From assembly GCF_016702655.1 (NCBI RefSeq), contig NZ_JADJDO010000004.1:186001-250000 (forward strand): 64,000 bases of DNA. Direction: 5' to 3'. A program made the position numbers and the translations under genes. A model generated the notes under the pieces. It saw only the letters and a list, made by a program, of their open reading frames with translations, did no database searches and was not told the DNA's origin. This DNA comes from Ideonella sp. Its GTDB lineage: Bacteria > Pseudomonadota > Gammaproteobacteria > Burkholderiales > Burkholderiaceae_C. Shown piece by piece: positions 34,646-42,225 of this stretch (its first letter is position 1; each line of letters begins with the position of its first letter).

Positions 34646-35713
34646 TCAGCCTGGGACCATCACGGCCCGCTTCTTGATCTCGCGATGATGCACCGCGCCG
34701 AAGACGCGGTTGATGTCGGCCAGCGGATGCGTCTCGACGAAGGGCTTGATCTGCACCCTGCCGTCGAGCACGAGATCGAGCGCAGCCGGATAAGCCTCGG
34801 GCGGGCAGCCCCAGTTGCCGATCGCACGCGCGTCGAAGGCCATCAGGTTGGACAGCCGGATCTCGACCTTGTCCATCGTGAAGCCGACGACCGACAGCGT
34901 CGCACCGTGCACGAGCAGGCTGTAGGCCGTCTGCTGCCCGGGCGCGGTGCCCGAGCACTCGAAGATGAACCACTCGGTGCTGCGCAGGCCGTGCTCCTTG
35001 GCGAAGGCCTGGATCGCGGCCTTGATCGCCTTCGCGTCGAGACTGCGGCTGTTGAGCGTCAGGCTCGCGCCGTGCGGCGCGATCGCGGCCAGCTTGGCGT
35101 CGTCGACGTCGATCGCGACCACGGTCGCGCCGAAGGCACGCGCGACCTGCACGCAGTAGCCGCCCACTCCGCCAGCGCCGATCACGATCGCCAGCGAGCC
35201 CGGCGTGACGCCGGCGCGGCTGACGGCCTGGTAGGGCGTCGTCAACGCGTCGGCGACGATCGAGACTTCGGCGAGCGTCAGGCCGGCCTTGGCAAGCCGC
35301 GCCTCGTCGACCTCGCACAGGCCGCGGCCGGGGACGACGATATGGCTCGCAAAGCCGCCCTGGATGTCGTTGCCGGGCATCTTCTGCTGCGGGCAGATCG
35401 TCGAGAGGCCGCGCTTGCACAGATCGCACTCGCCGCAGGGCAGCACGGCCGGCACGATGACCGACTTGCCCATCCAGCTTTCGGCACCTGCGCCGCAGGC
35501 GACGACGCGGCCGCTGATCTCGTGGCCGAGCGCGAGCGGCAAGGCGTGCTTGGTGCGCACGCCATCGTAGAAGTAGCCGAGGTCGGTGTGGCACACCCCG
35601 CAGCCGGCGATCGCGACGACGACCTCGCCCGCGCCGGGTGCGGCGTCGAAGCTCTCGCGCGCCATCGGCGCGGCGACTGCGGTCATCATCCAGCGGTGGG
35701 CTTGCAGACTCAT
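34646..35713 (-). CDS. had: 6-Hydroxycyclohex-1-ene-1-carbonyl-CoA dehydrogenase
   Basis: This zinc-dependent, medium-chain alcohol dehydrogenase of about 355 residues oxidises the hydratase product with NAD. Catalytic zinc region: GCGVCHTDLGYFYDGVRT and LALGHEISG. Structural zinc cysteines: LPCGECDLCKRGLSTIC. NAD-binding Rossmann motif: VIGAGGVGGYCVQVARAFGA. The start is the ATG at 35713 with AGGAGTCTCCCG upstream. It is the first gene of the leftward had-oah-dch-bcrCBAD-fdx operon and faces the divergent korAB operon across a 188-bp regulatory region. Confidence 0.94.
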   Translation of the reverse strand: MSLQAHRWMMTAVAAPMARESFDAAPGAGEVVVAIAGCGVCHTDLGYFYDGVRTKHALPLALGHEISGRVVACGAGAESWMGKSVIVPAVLPCGECDLCKRGLSTICPQQKMPGNDIQGGFASHIVVPGRGLCEVDEARLAKAGLTLAEVSIVADALTTPYQAVSRAGVTPGSLAIVIGAGGVGGYCVQVARAFGATVVAIDVDDAKLAAIAPHGASLTLNSRSLDAKAIKAAIQAFAKEHGLRSTEWFIFECSGTAPGQQTAYSLLVHGATLSVVGFTMDKVEIRLSNLMAFDARAIGNWGCPPEAYPAALDLVLDGRVQIKPFVETHPLADINRVFGAVHHREIKKRAVMVPG

Positions 35714-35756
35714 GACTCGGGAGACTCCTGTGCTTGGACTGCTTGACCGGATCGTC

Positions 35757-35786
35757 TGGTACCGGTATTGTTGCATTGTGGTACCA
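35757..35786. promoter_or_regulatory. Inverted repeat TGGTACC-N16-GGTACCA upstream of had
   Basis: Two perfect 7-bp complementary half-sites at 35757-35763 and 35780-35786 are separated by 16 bp, in the AT-richer part of the had/korA divergent region. It lies about 45-70 bp upstream of the had ATG, where a leftward promoter would be. Half-site spacing of 23 bp centre to centre is close to two helical turns, as expected for a dimeric or tetrameric repressor. The regulator is unknown; no regulator gene is next to this operon. Confidence 0.5.
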
Positions 35787-35831
35787 AAATACGTGTTTGA
35801 GCAATTTTCGGCGATCCGGTTTGCACGCACT

Positions 35832-35845
35832 TTGATCTGCATCAG
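35832..35845. promoter_or_regulatory. FNR-type box between had and korA
   Basis: TTGATCTGCATCAG matches the FNR/Anr consensus TTGAT-N4-ATCAA at nine of ten fixed positions. It also overlaps a perfect 13-bp palindrome TGCATCAGATGCA, and TGCA half-sites recur through 35770-35880. Position suits oxygen control of both divergent operons: about 57-70 bp before the korA start and about 119 bp before had. An FNR-family activator is known to control anaerobic benzoate genes in related denitrifiers; its use here is inferred. Confidence 0.6.
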
Positions 35846-35901
35846 ATGCAACACGGCGCCAAGCCGCTTCACTTGCAACACCCGAAAACCAGGAGCAACG
35901 C

Positions 35902-37671
35902 TTGAACTCCCCCCCGAAAAACCCTGAACCGCGCGACTCGGTCTCGGTCGCGATTGCCGGCAGCGGCGGCAGCGGCGTGATGACCGCCGGCACGATGCTG
36001 CTCGACGCCGCTGCACGTGCCGGACTGTACGGCCTGATGGTGCGCACCAGCGGCCCGCAGATCCGCGGCGGCGAGGCTGCCGCCTTGCTGCGCTTCGCGC
36101 GCCGCCCCATCGACGCCCTCGACGACAGCTTCGACCTGCTGCTCGCGATGGACTGGGGCAACGTGAACCGCTTTGCCGACGAGATCCCGCTCCACGCGGC
36201 GAGCATCGTGATCGGCGATGCCGACGAAGGCACCGCACCCGAGGTCTTCACCGCCGGCGGCGCGCGCAGCGTCGGCCTGACGCTGAAGAAGATGGCCAAG
36301 GCCATTCCCGGATCCTGGGCCAACATGCTCGCGCTCGGCCTGGCCGGCGGCCTCGCCGGCATCCCGCAAGACGCACTCGAAGCCGCGCTGCGCGCGTCGT
36401 GGAAGCGCAGCGAGGCCGGCCTGCAGGCCAACCTTGCCGCGCTGCACAAGGGCCTCGCCGAAGCGGCCGCGATCGGCGGCATGGCGAGCCTTCCGGCAGG
36501 GGCAGCGGCCTCGGGCGACCGCTGGCTGATCAGCGGCAACGAGGCGGCGGGGTTCGGTGCGATCCGCGGCGGCGTGCGCTTCGTCGCCGCCTACCCGATC
36601 ACGCCGGCCACCGAACTGCTCGAATGGATGGCGCCCGCGCTGGCCAAGGTCGGCGGCAGCCTGCTGCAGGCCGAGGACGAACTCGCGTCGGTGAACATGA
36701 TCGTCGGTGCTGCCTATGGCGGCGTGCCGTCGCTGACCGCGACCGCCGGCCCGGGGCTGGCGCTGATGACCGAGGCCATCGGTCTGGCCGTGACCGCCGA
36801 AGTGCCGATCGTCGTCGTCGACGTGATGCGCGGCGGGCCGTCAACCGGCATTCCGGCCAAGAGCGAGCAGAGCGACCTGTCGTTCGCCGTCAGCGGCCTG
36901 CACGGCGACGCGCCGCGGCTGGTGCTGGCGCCGAACTCGATCGCCGACTGCATCGCGACGACGCAATGGGCGGTCCATCTGGCCGAGGCGCTGCAGACAG
37001 CGGCGATCGTGCTGTCGGACCAGTTCATGGGCCAGTCGCGCGCGATCATCGACCGCCCGGCCGACAGCGGCAAGGTCGCGCAGCGCCTGACCGTCGCCGC
37101 CAACGAGCCCGACTACAAGCGCTACCGCAATACGCCGTCGGGCGTCTCGCCGATGGCGATCCCGGGAACGCCGGGCGTGGTCTACACCGCCGACGGTCTC
37201 GAGCACACCGAGGCCGGCATCCCGAGCAGCCAGGCACGCGACCACCAGTTGCAGCTCGACAAGCGCGAACGCAAGCTCGCGCTGCACGACTACGGAGCGG
37301 CATGGGCCGACATCGAGGGCGACGGCGAATTCGCGGTGATCACCTTCGGCTCGGTCACGGGCGCGGTGCGCGAGGCCGTTGCGCGCGCCGCGGCGCAGGG
37401 CTTCAAGGTGCGCCTGATCTCGCTGCGCCTGCTCGCGCCGGTGCAGCCCGCGCGTTTCGCCGAGGCGCTGGCCGGCGTGTCGCAGGTGCTCGTCGTCGAG
37501 CAGAACCACGGCGCGCAGCTCTACCGCTACCTGCGCGCGATGATCGACCTGCCGGGCCGCCCGGCAAGCTTCCACCGGCCCGGGCCGCTGCCGCTGCGCC
37601 CAGCCGAACTCACCGCCGCGATTGCGCAATGGCAGCGCGGCGCCAACGCCACCGAAAGGCAGATTGCATGA
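35902..37671 (+). CDS. korA: 2-Oxoglutarate:ferredoxin oxidoreductase, fused gamma-alpha subunit
   Basis: This 589-residue fused subunit has residues 1-190 forming the gamma domain (VAIAGSGGSGVMTAGTMLLD, RTSGPQIRGGEAAALLRF) and residues about 212-589 the alpha domain (AAYPITPATELLEWMAPAL, ATAGPGLALMTEAIGLAV, MRGGPSTGIPAKSEQSDL). The start is TTG at 35902 with AGGAG six bases upstream; no ATG or GTG fits the conserved N-terminus. With KorB it oxidises 2-oxoglutarate to succinyl-CoA and reduces ferredoxin. In Thauera-type benzoate metabolism this regenerates the ferredoxin for benzoyl-CoA reductase. It overlaps korB by 4 nt. Confidence 0.93.
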   Translation: MNSPPKNPEPRDSVSVAIAGSGGSGVMTAGTMLLDAAARAGLYGLMVRTSGPQIRGGEAAALLRFARRPIDALDDSFDLLLAMDWGNVNRFADEIPLHAASIVIGDADEGTAPEVFTAGGARSVGLTLKKMAKAIPGSWANMLALGLAGGLAGIPQDALEAALRASWKRSEAGLQANLAALHKGLAEAAAIGGMASLPAGAAASGDRWLISGNEAAGFGAIRGGVRFVAAYPITPATELLEWMAPALAKVGGSLLQAEDELASVNMIVGAAYGGVPSLTATAGPGLALMTEAIGLAVTAEVPIVVVDVMRGGPSTGIPAKSEQSDLSFAVSGLHGDAPRLVLAPNSIADCIATTQWAVHLAEALQTAAIVLSDQFMGQSRAIIDRPADSGKVAQRLTVAANEPDYKRYRNTPSGVSPMAIPGTPGVVYTADGLEHTEAGIPSSQARDHQLQLDKRERKLALHDYGAAWADIEGDGEFAVITFGSVTGAVREAVARAAAQGFKVRLISLRLLAPVQPARFAEALAGVSQVLVVEQNHGAQLYRYLRAMIDLPGRPASFHRPGPLPLRPAELTAAIAQWQRGANATERQIA

Positions 37672-38513
37672 ACGACCTGGCCACTCCTCAGGCCGTCGCC
37701 GCATTGACGGCGGCCGACTACAAGTCGAGCTACAAGCCCATCTGGTGCCCAGGCTGCGGCGACTTCACCGTGCTCGGCGCGATCACGCGCGCGATGGCCA
37801 AGCTGCAGCTCCCGCCGCACGAGGTGGCCGTGGTCTCGGGCATCGGCTGCTCGTCGCGCATCCCAGCCTATACCAACTGCTACGGCTTCCACGGCGTGCA
37901 TGGCCGGGCGCTGGCCGCCGGCACGGGGCTCAAGTGCGCACGGCCCGACCTGACGGTGCTCGTCACGGGCGGCGACGGCGACGGCTACTCGATCGGCGGC
38001 AACCACTTCATGCACGCCTGCCGGCGCAACGTGGACATGACCTACGTCGTGATGGACAACCATGTCTACGGCATGACCAAGGGCCAGGCGTCGCCGACGA
38101 CCGAACCCGACTGGGACAACAAGCTCTCGCCCGGCGGGACCGGCATCCGCTCGTTCCACCCGCTCGTGATCGCGCTCGCCGCGGGCGCGAACTTCGTCGC
38201 GCGCGCGTTCTCGGGCGACCCCGGCGGCACGGCCGACATCATCGCGCAGGGCATGCGCCACCCCGGGTTCGCGTTCATCGAGATCCTCAGCCCCTGCGTG
38301 ACCTTCCGCCCCGAGCAGCGCGAGTGGAAGAACGTGGTCCATGCGGCCGCCGTGGAGACCACCGACGACCCGGCGCGCGCCGCGCGCCACATCATGAGCG
38401 ACGACGGCTTCAACATCGGCGTGCTCTACGCCGGCAACCGCGCGCCCTACCCGGTCCGCGGCGGCGCGCCGCGCGCGAGCCTCGCCGACCTCGAACAGGA
38501 GTTCCAGCTGTGA
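37668..38513 (+). CDS. korB: 2-Oxoglutarate:ferredoxin oxidoreductase, beta subunit
   Basis: This 281-residue thiamine-diphosphate-binding subunit has PIWCPGCGDFTVLGAITRAM at the start (two Cys of the Fe-S site), GIGCSSRIPAYTNCYGFHG, and the ThDP/Mg motif GGDGDGYSIGGNH. MDNHVYGMTKGQASPTTE is a strongly conserved beta-subunit segment. There is no 2[4Fe-4S] delta-type domain, consistent with the two-subunit KorAB enzymes that use an external ferredoxin. ATGA overlap with korA and GTGA overlap with the following ferritin-like gene indicate a tightly coupled operon. Confidence 0.94.
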   Translation: MNDLATPQAVAALTAADYKSSYKPIWCPGCGDFTVLGAITRAMAKLQLPPHEVAVVSGIGCSSRIPAYTNCYGFHGVHGRALAAGTGLKCARPDLTVLVTGGDGDGYSIGGNHFMHACRRNVDMTYVVMDNHVYGMTKGQASPTTEPDWDNKLSPGGTGIRSFHPLVIALAAGANFVARAFSGDPGGTADIIAQGMRHPGFAFIEILSPCVTFRPEQREWKNVVHAAAVETTDDPARAARHIMSDDGFNIGVLYAGNRAPYPVRGGAPRASLADLEQEFQL

Positions 38514-39028
38514 CGAACCAGGCCCCCACCACCCTCGAAGACTTCATGCGCCAGGCCTACGCGCTCGAGCGCGAAGCGGTCGAGCGCTACACCGAATTCG
38601 CCGACTCGATGGAAACGCACAACAACCTCGAGGTCGCCGCGATGTTCCGCACCATGGCCGGCTACGAGAGCAAGCACGCCCAGCAGATCATGGCCGAAAT
38701 GGGCTGGACCGAGCCCCCCGAGCCGCCCGCGGGCGGATTCGGCTGGACCGGCTTCGAGGCCCCCGAGACGGTGCCGATCGACGAGGTGCACTACCTGATG
38801 CGGCCCTGGCACGCGTTGCAGCTTGCGATTGCCGCCGAGCAGCGCGCCGAGGCGTTCTTCGGCGCGCTCGCGAACGCGACGACCAACGAGTCGGTGCGCA
38901 AGGCGGCGCTCGAGATGCAGGCCGAGGAGCACGAGCATGTCGAACTGGTGCGGGCCTGGCTCGCCAAGGTGCCCGAGCCCGAGGCCGACTGGGACGCCGA
39001 CCCCGATCCGCCGCGCTACACCGACTGA
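38510..39028 (+). CDS. Rubrerythrin/ferritin-like diiron protein (first copy)
   Basis: This 172-residue four-helix diiron-type protein has the first Glu in LEREAVERYTEFADSME, the E-x-x-H pair in YESKHAQQIMAEMG, and the second half EQRAEAFFGALA plus AEEHEHVELVRAWL, giving the expected Glu and His ligands. There is no rubredoxin domain at the C-terminus. The GTG start overlaps the korB stop by 4 nt. Rubrerythrin-like proteins protect oxygen-sensitive enzymes by reducing peroxide; coupling to korAB suggests protection of ferredoxin-dependent enzymes of the benzoate pathway when oxygen enters (inference). A paralogue is at 43733-44221. Confidence 0.85.
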   Translation: MTNQAPTTLEDFMRQAYALEREAVERYTEFADSMETHNNLEVAAMFRTMAGYESKHAQQIMAEMGWTEPPEPPAGGFGWTGFEAPETVPIDEVHYLMRPWHALQLAIAAEQRAEAFFGALANATTNESVRKAALEMQAEEHEHVELVRAWLAKVPEPEADWDADPDPPRYTD

Positions 39029-39055
39029 CCGCCCACGACAAAGACGAGGAATGCA

Positions 39056-39460
39056 ATGAGCATGCAGGTACTGCTACCCGAAGGCTGGGACGCCCCGATC
39101 GGCTACGCGAACGGCATCGCCGTCGACGGTGGACGCATCGTCTTCGTCGCCGGCCAGGTGGGCTGGAACGAGCATCAGAAGTTCGAATCCGAGGAGATCG
39201 TGCCCCAGTTTCGCCAGGCGCTGAAGAACATCCTCGCGGTGCTGAAGCAGGCCGGCGGCGAAGCGCACCACATCTGCCGCATGACCGCCTACTGCTGCGA
39301 CAAGCCGGCCTACATGGCGGCGCGGCGCCAACTCGGCGCGGTCTGGCGCGAGCTGATGGGAACGCACTACCCGGCGATGAGCATGATCTTCGTGGTCGAC
39401 CTGCTCGACAACCCCGGCAAGATCGAGCTCGAGGCGACGGCGGTGGTGCCGATCAGCTAG
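39056..39460 (+). CDS. Rid (YjgF/YER057c/UK114) family protein
   Basis: This 134-residue trimeric-type Rid protein spans INGIAVDGG-like residues through to DLLDNPGKIELEATAVVP. Archetypal RidA has an Arg in the C-terminal P-A-R-x-x-V/E motif that binds the imine carboxylate; here the aligned residue is Lys (PGKIELEA), so it may belong to a non-archetypal Rid group and act on other substrates. Ribosome binding site GACGAGGAATGCA precedes the ATG. It follows the ferritin-like gene by 27 nt and probably ends the kor operon; its end overlaps the convergent hemolysin-III gene by 8 nt. Confidence 0.85.
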   Translation: MSMQVLLPEGWDAPIGYANGIAVDGGRIVFVAGQVGWNEHQKFESEEIVPQFRQALKNILAVLKQAGGEAHHICRMTAYCCDKPAYMAARRQLGAVWRELMGTHYPAMSMIFVVDLLDNPGKIELEATAVVPIS

Positions 39461-40106
39461 CAGGCTGCGCGTACCACAGCGCGGCGCAGAAGTGGCACGC
39501 GCTGCCGGCCATCACGAACAAGTGCCACACGAAGTGCGCGTAGCGGACCTTGTTATCGAACAGGAACACGATCGCGCCCAGCGTATAGGCCAGGCCGCCG
39601 GCGAGGAGCCAGGTGATGCCCGCACCCGATACGCGCTCGACAAGCGGCACGATGGCGACGATCGCGACCCAGCCCATCGCCACGTACAGACCGGTCGACC
39701 ACAGCGGGTGGCGCAGCCGGTTGAAGAGCTTGGCCGTCACGCCGAGCGCGGCCGCGCTCCAGATGATGGCCAGCAAGGTCCAGCCCCAGGGACCGCGCAG
39801 CGCGCCGAGCAGCCACGGCATGTAGCTGCCGGCGATGAAGACATAGATCGCCGCATGGTCCATGCGGTTGAGCCAGACCTTGACGCGCCCCGCCGGCAAG
39901 GCGTGGTACAGCGTCGAGACGAGGTAGAGCAGGATCATCGTCGCCGAGAACAGGCTCGCCGCGATCACGCTCGCGCTGCCTCCGTGGCGCGCCGAGAACT
40001 GCACCAGCACCGGCAGCGACGCCACGGCGAGCAGCAGGCCGATGCCGTGGCTCACCGCGTTGGCCACTTCCTCGCCCAGCGTCTGCGCGCGCGCATTGAT
40101 CAGCAT
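39453..40106 (-). CDS. Hemolysin III / PAQR-family membrane protein
   Basis: This 217-residue protein has about seven hydrophobic helices and the PAQR/YqfA (TrhA) signatures: EEVANAVSHGIGLLLA at the N-terminus, TLYHALPAGRVKVWLNRMDH (conserved His and Asp), YVFIAGSYMPWLL, and the terminal HFVWHLFVMAGSACHF with two zinc-ligand-type His. Members modulate membrane energetics or act as hydrolases; the role here is unknown. It diverges from the NnrS/NsrR operon with only 74 bp between and may share its promoter region. Confidence 0.9.
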   Translation of the reverse strand: MLINARAQTLGEEVANAVSHGIGLLLAVASLPVLVQFSARHGGSASVIAASLFSATMILLYLVSTLYHALPAGRVKVWLNRMDHAAIYVFIAGSYMPWLLGALRGPWGWTLLAIIWSAAALGVTAKLFNRLRHPLWSTGLYVAMGWVAIVAIVPLVERVSGAGITWLLAGGLAYTLGAIVFLFDNKVRYAHFVWHLFVMAGSACHFCAALWYAQPAS

Positions 40107-40146
40107 GGAGCGATGCTAACGCAGGTCGGTAGACGAAGCTCACTAT

Positions 40147-40169
40147 AAGGCATATACTGCATATATCTT
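40147..40169. promoter_or_regulatory. NsrR-operator-like palindrome upstream of nnrS
   Basis: AAGGCATATAC-T-GCATATATCTT is an 11-1-11 quasi-palindrome; 8 of 11 half-site positions are complementary. NsrR operators have this architecture, with AAG-ATGCAT-type half-sites. It lies 11 bp before the NnrS ATG and overlaps TATAAGG/CATATA strings that could be the -10 element, as expected for a repressor site. NsrR is encoded next door. Confidence 0.6.
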
Positions 40170-40180
40170 CAAGAGCAGCC

Positions 40181-41374
40181 ATGGCCACATTGATCCGCAT
40201 CGACGAGCCCGACCCCGCGCCGGCACTGCGCCCCGAATGGGGCGCTTTCCTGAGCCTCGCCTTCCGGCCGCTCTACATCGCCGGCACGGCCTGGGCCGCG
40301 ATCGCGGTCGCGATCTGGATCTTCGCGCCGCAGTGGCTGCACGGGCCACTCGCCGGCGTGGCCTGGCATGCGCACGAGATGCTGTGGGGCTTTGTCGCAA
40401 CGATCGCGGTCGGCTTCCTGATGACGGCCGGCGCCAACTGGACCGGCATCAACCCGTTGAAAGGCGCCCCGCTGGCGGCGACCTGCGTGCTGTGGCTGGT
40501 CGCGCGCGCCGGCTTCCTTGCCGGCGGCGCGCAAGGGTTCTGGATCGCGGCTGCGGCTGAAATCGCCTTCTTCCTCGTTGCGGCGGCGGCGATGGCGCGC
40601 GTCGTCATCGCGTCGCGCAACAAGCGCAACGCCGGTGTACCGCTGCTGCTCGTCGCCCTGGCGGCGACCGACGCAGCCTTCCTGCTCGCGGCCTGGCAGG
40701 GCGACGACTACCCGCTGCTGATGCAGCGCCTGCAGGCCGGGCTGCTCAGCATGGCGCTCGTCGCACTGCTCGTCGCGCGCCGCGTGATCCCGTTCTTCGC
40801 GATGCGCGCCGTGGCCGGTCTCGTGATCCCCATGCACGAGAAGAGCGGGCAGGTGCAGCTCGGCGCCGGCGTGGTGGCCGTCGCCGCGCTCGTCGCCGGC
40901 CCGGGCTGGTTGCAGGCCGCGGCACTCGCCGTCGCCGGCGCGATCGCGCTCTGGCAGGTGCTCGCCTGGCGGCCGCCGGCGGTGCGCGGCAAGCCGCTGC
41001 TGTGGATCCTCTACCTCGGCTATGCCGGCATCGGCATCGGGCTGCTCGCGGCCGCCGCACAAGCGGCCGGCGTGGACATGCGCAGCGCGGTGCCGGTGCA
41101 CCTGGTCGCGATGGCGGGCTTCTCGGTGCTGATCATCGGCATGGTCACGCGCACTGCGCTCGGCCACCTCGGCCGCGGCCTGAAGCTCGACCGCAGCATG
41201 CTCGTGAGCTATTGGCTGGTGCTGGCGGCAGTGGCGCTGCGCCTGGCCGCGCTCTGGCCCTCGGTGGCGACAGCCGGGTTGCTGCACGCTTCGGCGGCGG
41301 CCTGGATCGCGGCCTTCGGCCTGTATCTGTGGCGCTTCGTGCCATGGCTGGTGCGGCCGCGGCCCGACGCCTGA
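40181..41374 (+). CDS. nnrS: NnrS family membrane protein (second copy, NsrR-linked)
   Basis: This 397-residue polytopic membrane protein has about twelve hydrophobic segments and the NnrS signatures AFRPLYIAGTAWAA and AWHAHEMLWGFVATIAVGF, whose His residues are the likely haem/copper ligands, plus MRAVAGLVIPMHEKSG in the centre. NnrS relieves nitric-oxide stress in denitrifiers. The gene is preceded by an NsrR-like operator and followed after 13 nt by nsrR, so it is probably repressed by NsrR and induced by NO. Two NnrS genes in one window suggest regular exposure to NO. Confidence 0.93.
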   Translation: MATLIRIDEPDPAPALRPEWGAFLSLAFRPLYIAGTAWAAIAVAIWIFAPQWLHGPLAGVAWHAHEMLWGFVATIAVGFLMTAGANWTGINPLKGAPLAATCVLWLVARAGFLAGGAQGFWIAAAAEIAFFLVAAAAMARVVIASRNKRNAGVPLLLVALAATDAAFLLAAWQGDDYPLLMQRLQAGLLSMALVALLVARRVIPFFAMRAVAGLVIPMHEKSGQVQLGAGVVAVAALVAGPGWLQAAALAVAGAIALWQVLAWRPPAVRGKPLLWILYLGYAGIGIGLLAAAAQAAGVDMRSAVPVHLVAMAGFSVLIIGMVTRTALGHLGRGLKLDRSMLVSYWLVLAAVALRLAALWPSVATAGLLHASAAAWIAAFGLYLWRFVPWLVRPRPDA

Positions 41375-41387
41375 TCAGGAGCCCGCG

Positions 41388-41846
41388 ATGCGCCTGACGA
41401 CGATGACCGACTACGCGATGCGCCTGCTGATGTACGTGGCGCACCGCCCCGAGCGGCTGTGCACGATCGCCGAGGTGGCCGACGCCTACGGCATCTCGGA
41501 AGCGCACCTGATGAAGATCACGCACCAGCTCGGGCAGGCCGGCTTCATCGAGACCGTGCGCGGCAAGGGCGGCGGCATGCGCCTAGCCGCGCCGCCGCAG
41601 CAGATCAACCTCGGCGCGGTGGTGCGCCAGATGGAGTCGGACCTCGCGCTCGTCGAATGCTTCTCGAGCTCGGCCAACCACTGCGCGCTGACCGGGCATT
41701 GCCGCCTCGCCGGCATCCTCGACGGCGCGCTGGCGGCGTTCATGGCGCATCTCGACGCACACACGCTCGCCGATCTCGCGCCCGGCGCGCCGGCAGCACG
41801 CGCGCCGGTGCGCATTGCGCGCGGCGCCGCCCGGCCGCCGGCCTGA
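41388..41846 (+). CDS. nsrR: NsrR-type Rrf2 transcriptional repressor
   Basis: This 152-residue Rrf2-family regulator has a winged helix at residues 1-75 (MRLTTMTDYAMRLLMYVAH, the recognition helix around ISEAHLMKITHQL, and VRGKGGGMRL) and a cluster-binding loop with Cys91, Cys99 and Cys105, the spacing expected for NsrR. Glu/Asp near the N-terminal helix (TDYA) may supply the fourth ligand. NsrR holds an Fe-S cluster destroyed by NO, which releases promoters of NO-detoxifying genes. Here it likely autoregulates its own operon through the operator at 40147 and the DUF2249 promoter at 41884. Confidence 0.9.
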   Translation: MRLTTMTDYAMRLLMYVAHRPERLCTIAEVADAYGISEAHLMKITHQLGQAGFIETVRGKGGGMRLAAPPQQINLGAVVRQMESDLALVECFSSSANHCALTGHCRLAGILDGALAAFMAHLDAHTLADLAPGAPAARAPVRIARGAARPPA

Positions 41847-41883
41847 ATGCGCCGCTTGCCTGCAGTGCCACAGCGCGCGATAA

Positions 41884-41906
41884 TAGATTTATTCTCTCTA
41901 TATCTT
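41884..41906. promoter_or_regulatory. Second NsrR-like site upstream of the DUF2249 genes
   Basis: TAGATTTATTCTCTCTATATCTT can be read as an 11-1-11 site with 6 of 11 complementary positions and 14 of 23 identities to the site at 40147-40169, including the shared TATATCTT end. It lies in an AT-rich island (unusual in this GC-rich window) 42 bp before the first DUF2249 gene, so a promoter is likely here even if the operator call is wrong. Confidence 0.4.
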
Positions 41907-41947
41907 TTACCCACCCTCCTCCCTCAACCCATCACGGATCTCCTGCC

Positions 41948-42211
41948 ATGAGCTCAACCAGCCTCGACCTGCGCGGCGTGCCGCCGCTGAACCGCCACCC
42001 GATGATCGCCGCCACCTTCCAGCGCCTGCCGGCCGGCGGTGCGATGGAACTGATCGACGACCGCGACCCGCAGACGCTGCAGACGCAGTTCCAGCTCGAG
42101 CGCAAGGGCCAGTTCACCTGGCAGGTGGTCGAGCAGGACGGTCAGACCTGGCGCGTGCGCATCGCCAAGACCGGTGCCCAGGACTGCTGCGGCGGCTGCA
42201 CCTGCAACTGA
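41948..42211 (+). CDS. DUF2249 protein with Cys-rich tail
   Basis: This 87-residue protein of the DUF2249 family is a small alpha/beta domain found beside NO and denitrification genes. The domain runs LDLRGVPPLNRHPMIAATFQ to QTWRVRIAKTG and ends in an unusual tail DCCGGCTCN with four Cys in seven residues, a potential metal or Fe-S site. It starts at ATG 41948 after an AT-rich promoter-like stretch and is followed 14 nt later by a second DUF2249 gene. Likely regulated by NsrR with its neighbours; biochemical role unknown. Confidence 0.8.
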   Translation: MSSTSLDLRGVPPLNRHPMIAATFQRLPAGGAMELIDDRDPQTLQTQFQLERKGQFTWQVVEQDGQTWRVRIAKTGAQDCCGGCTCN

Positions 42212-42225
42212 GCGCCGAGGCCACG

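Noticed and set aside
33519..36539. A 1006-codon minus-strand frame spanning oah, had and korA
   Set aside because: It reads the had and oah genes in the wrong frame; the true frames carry zinc-ADH and crotonase motifs.
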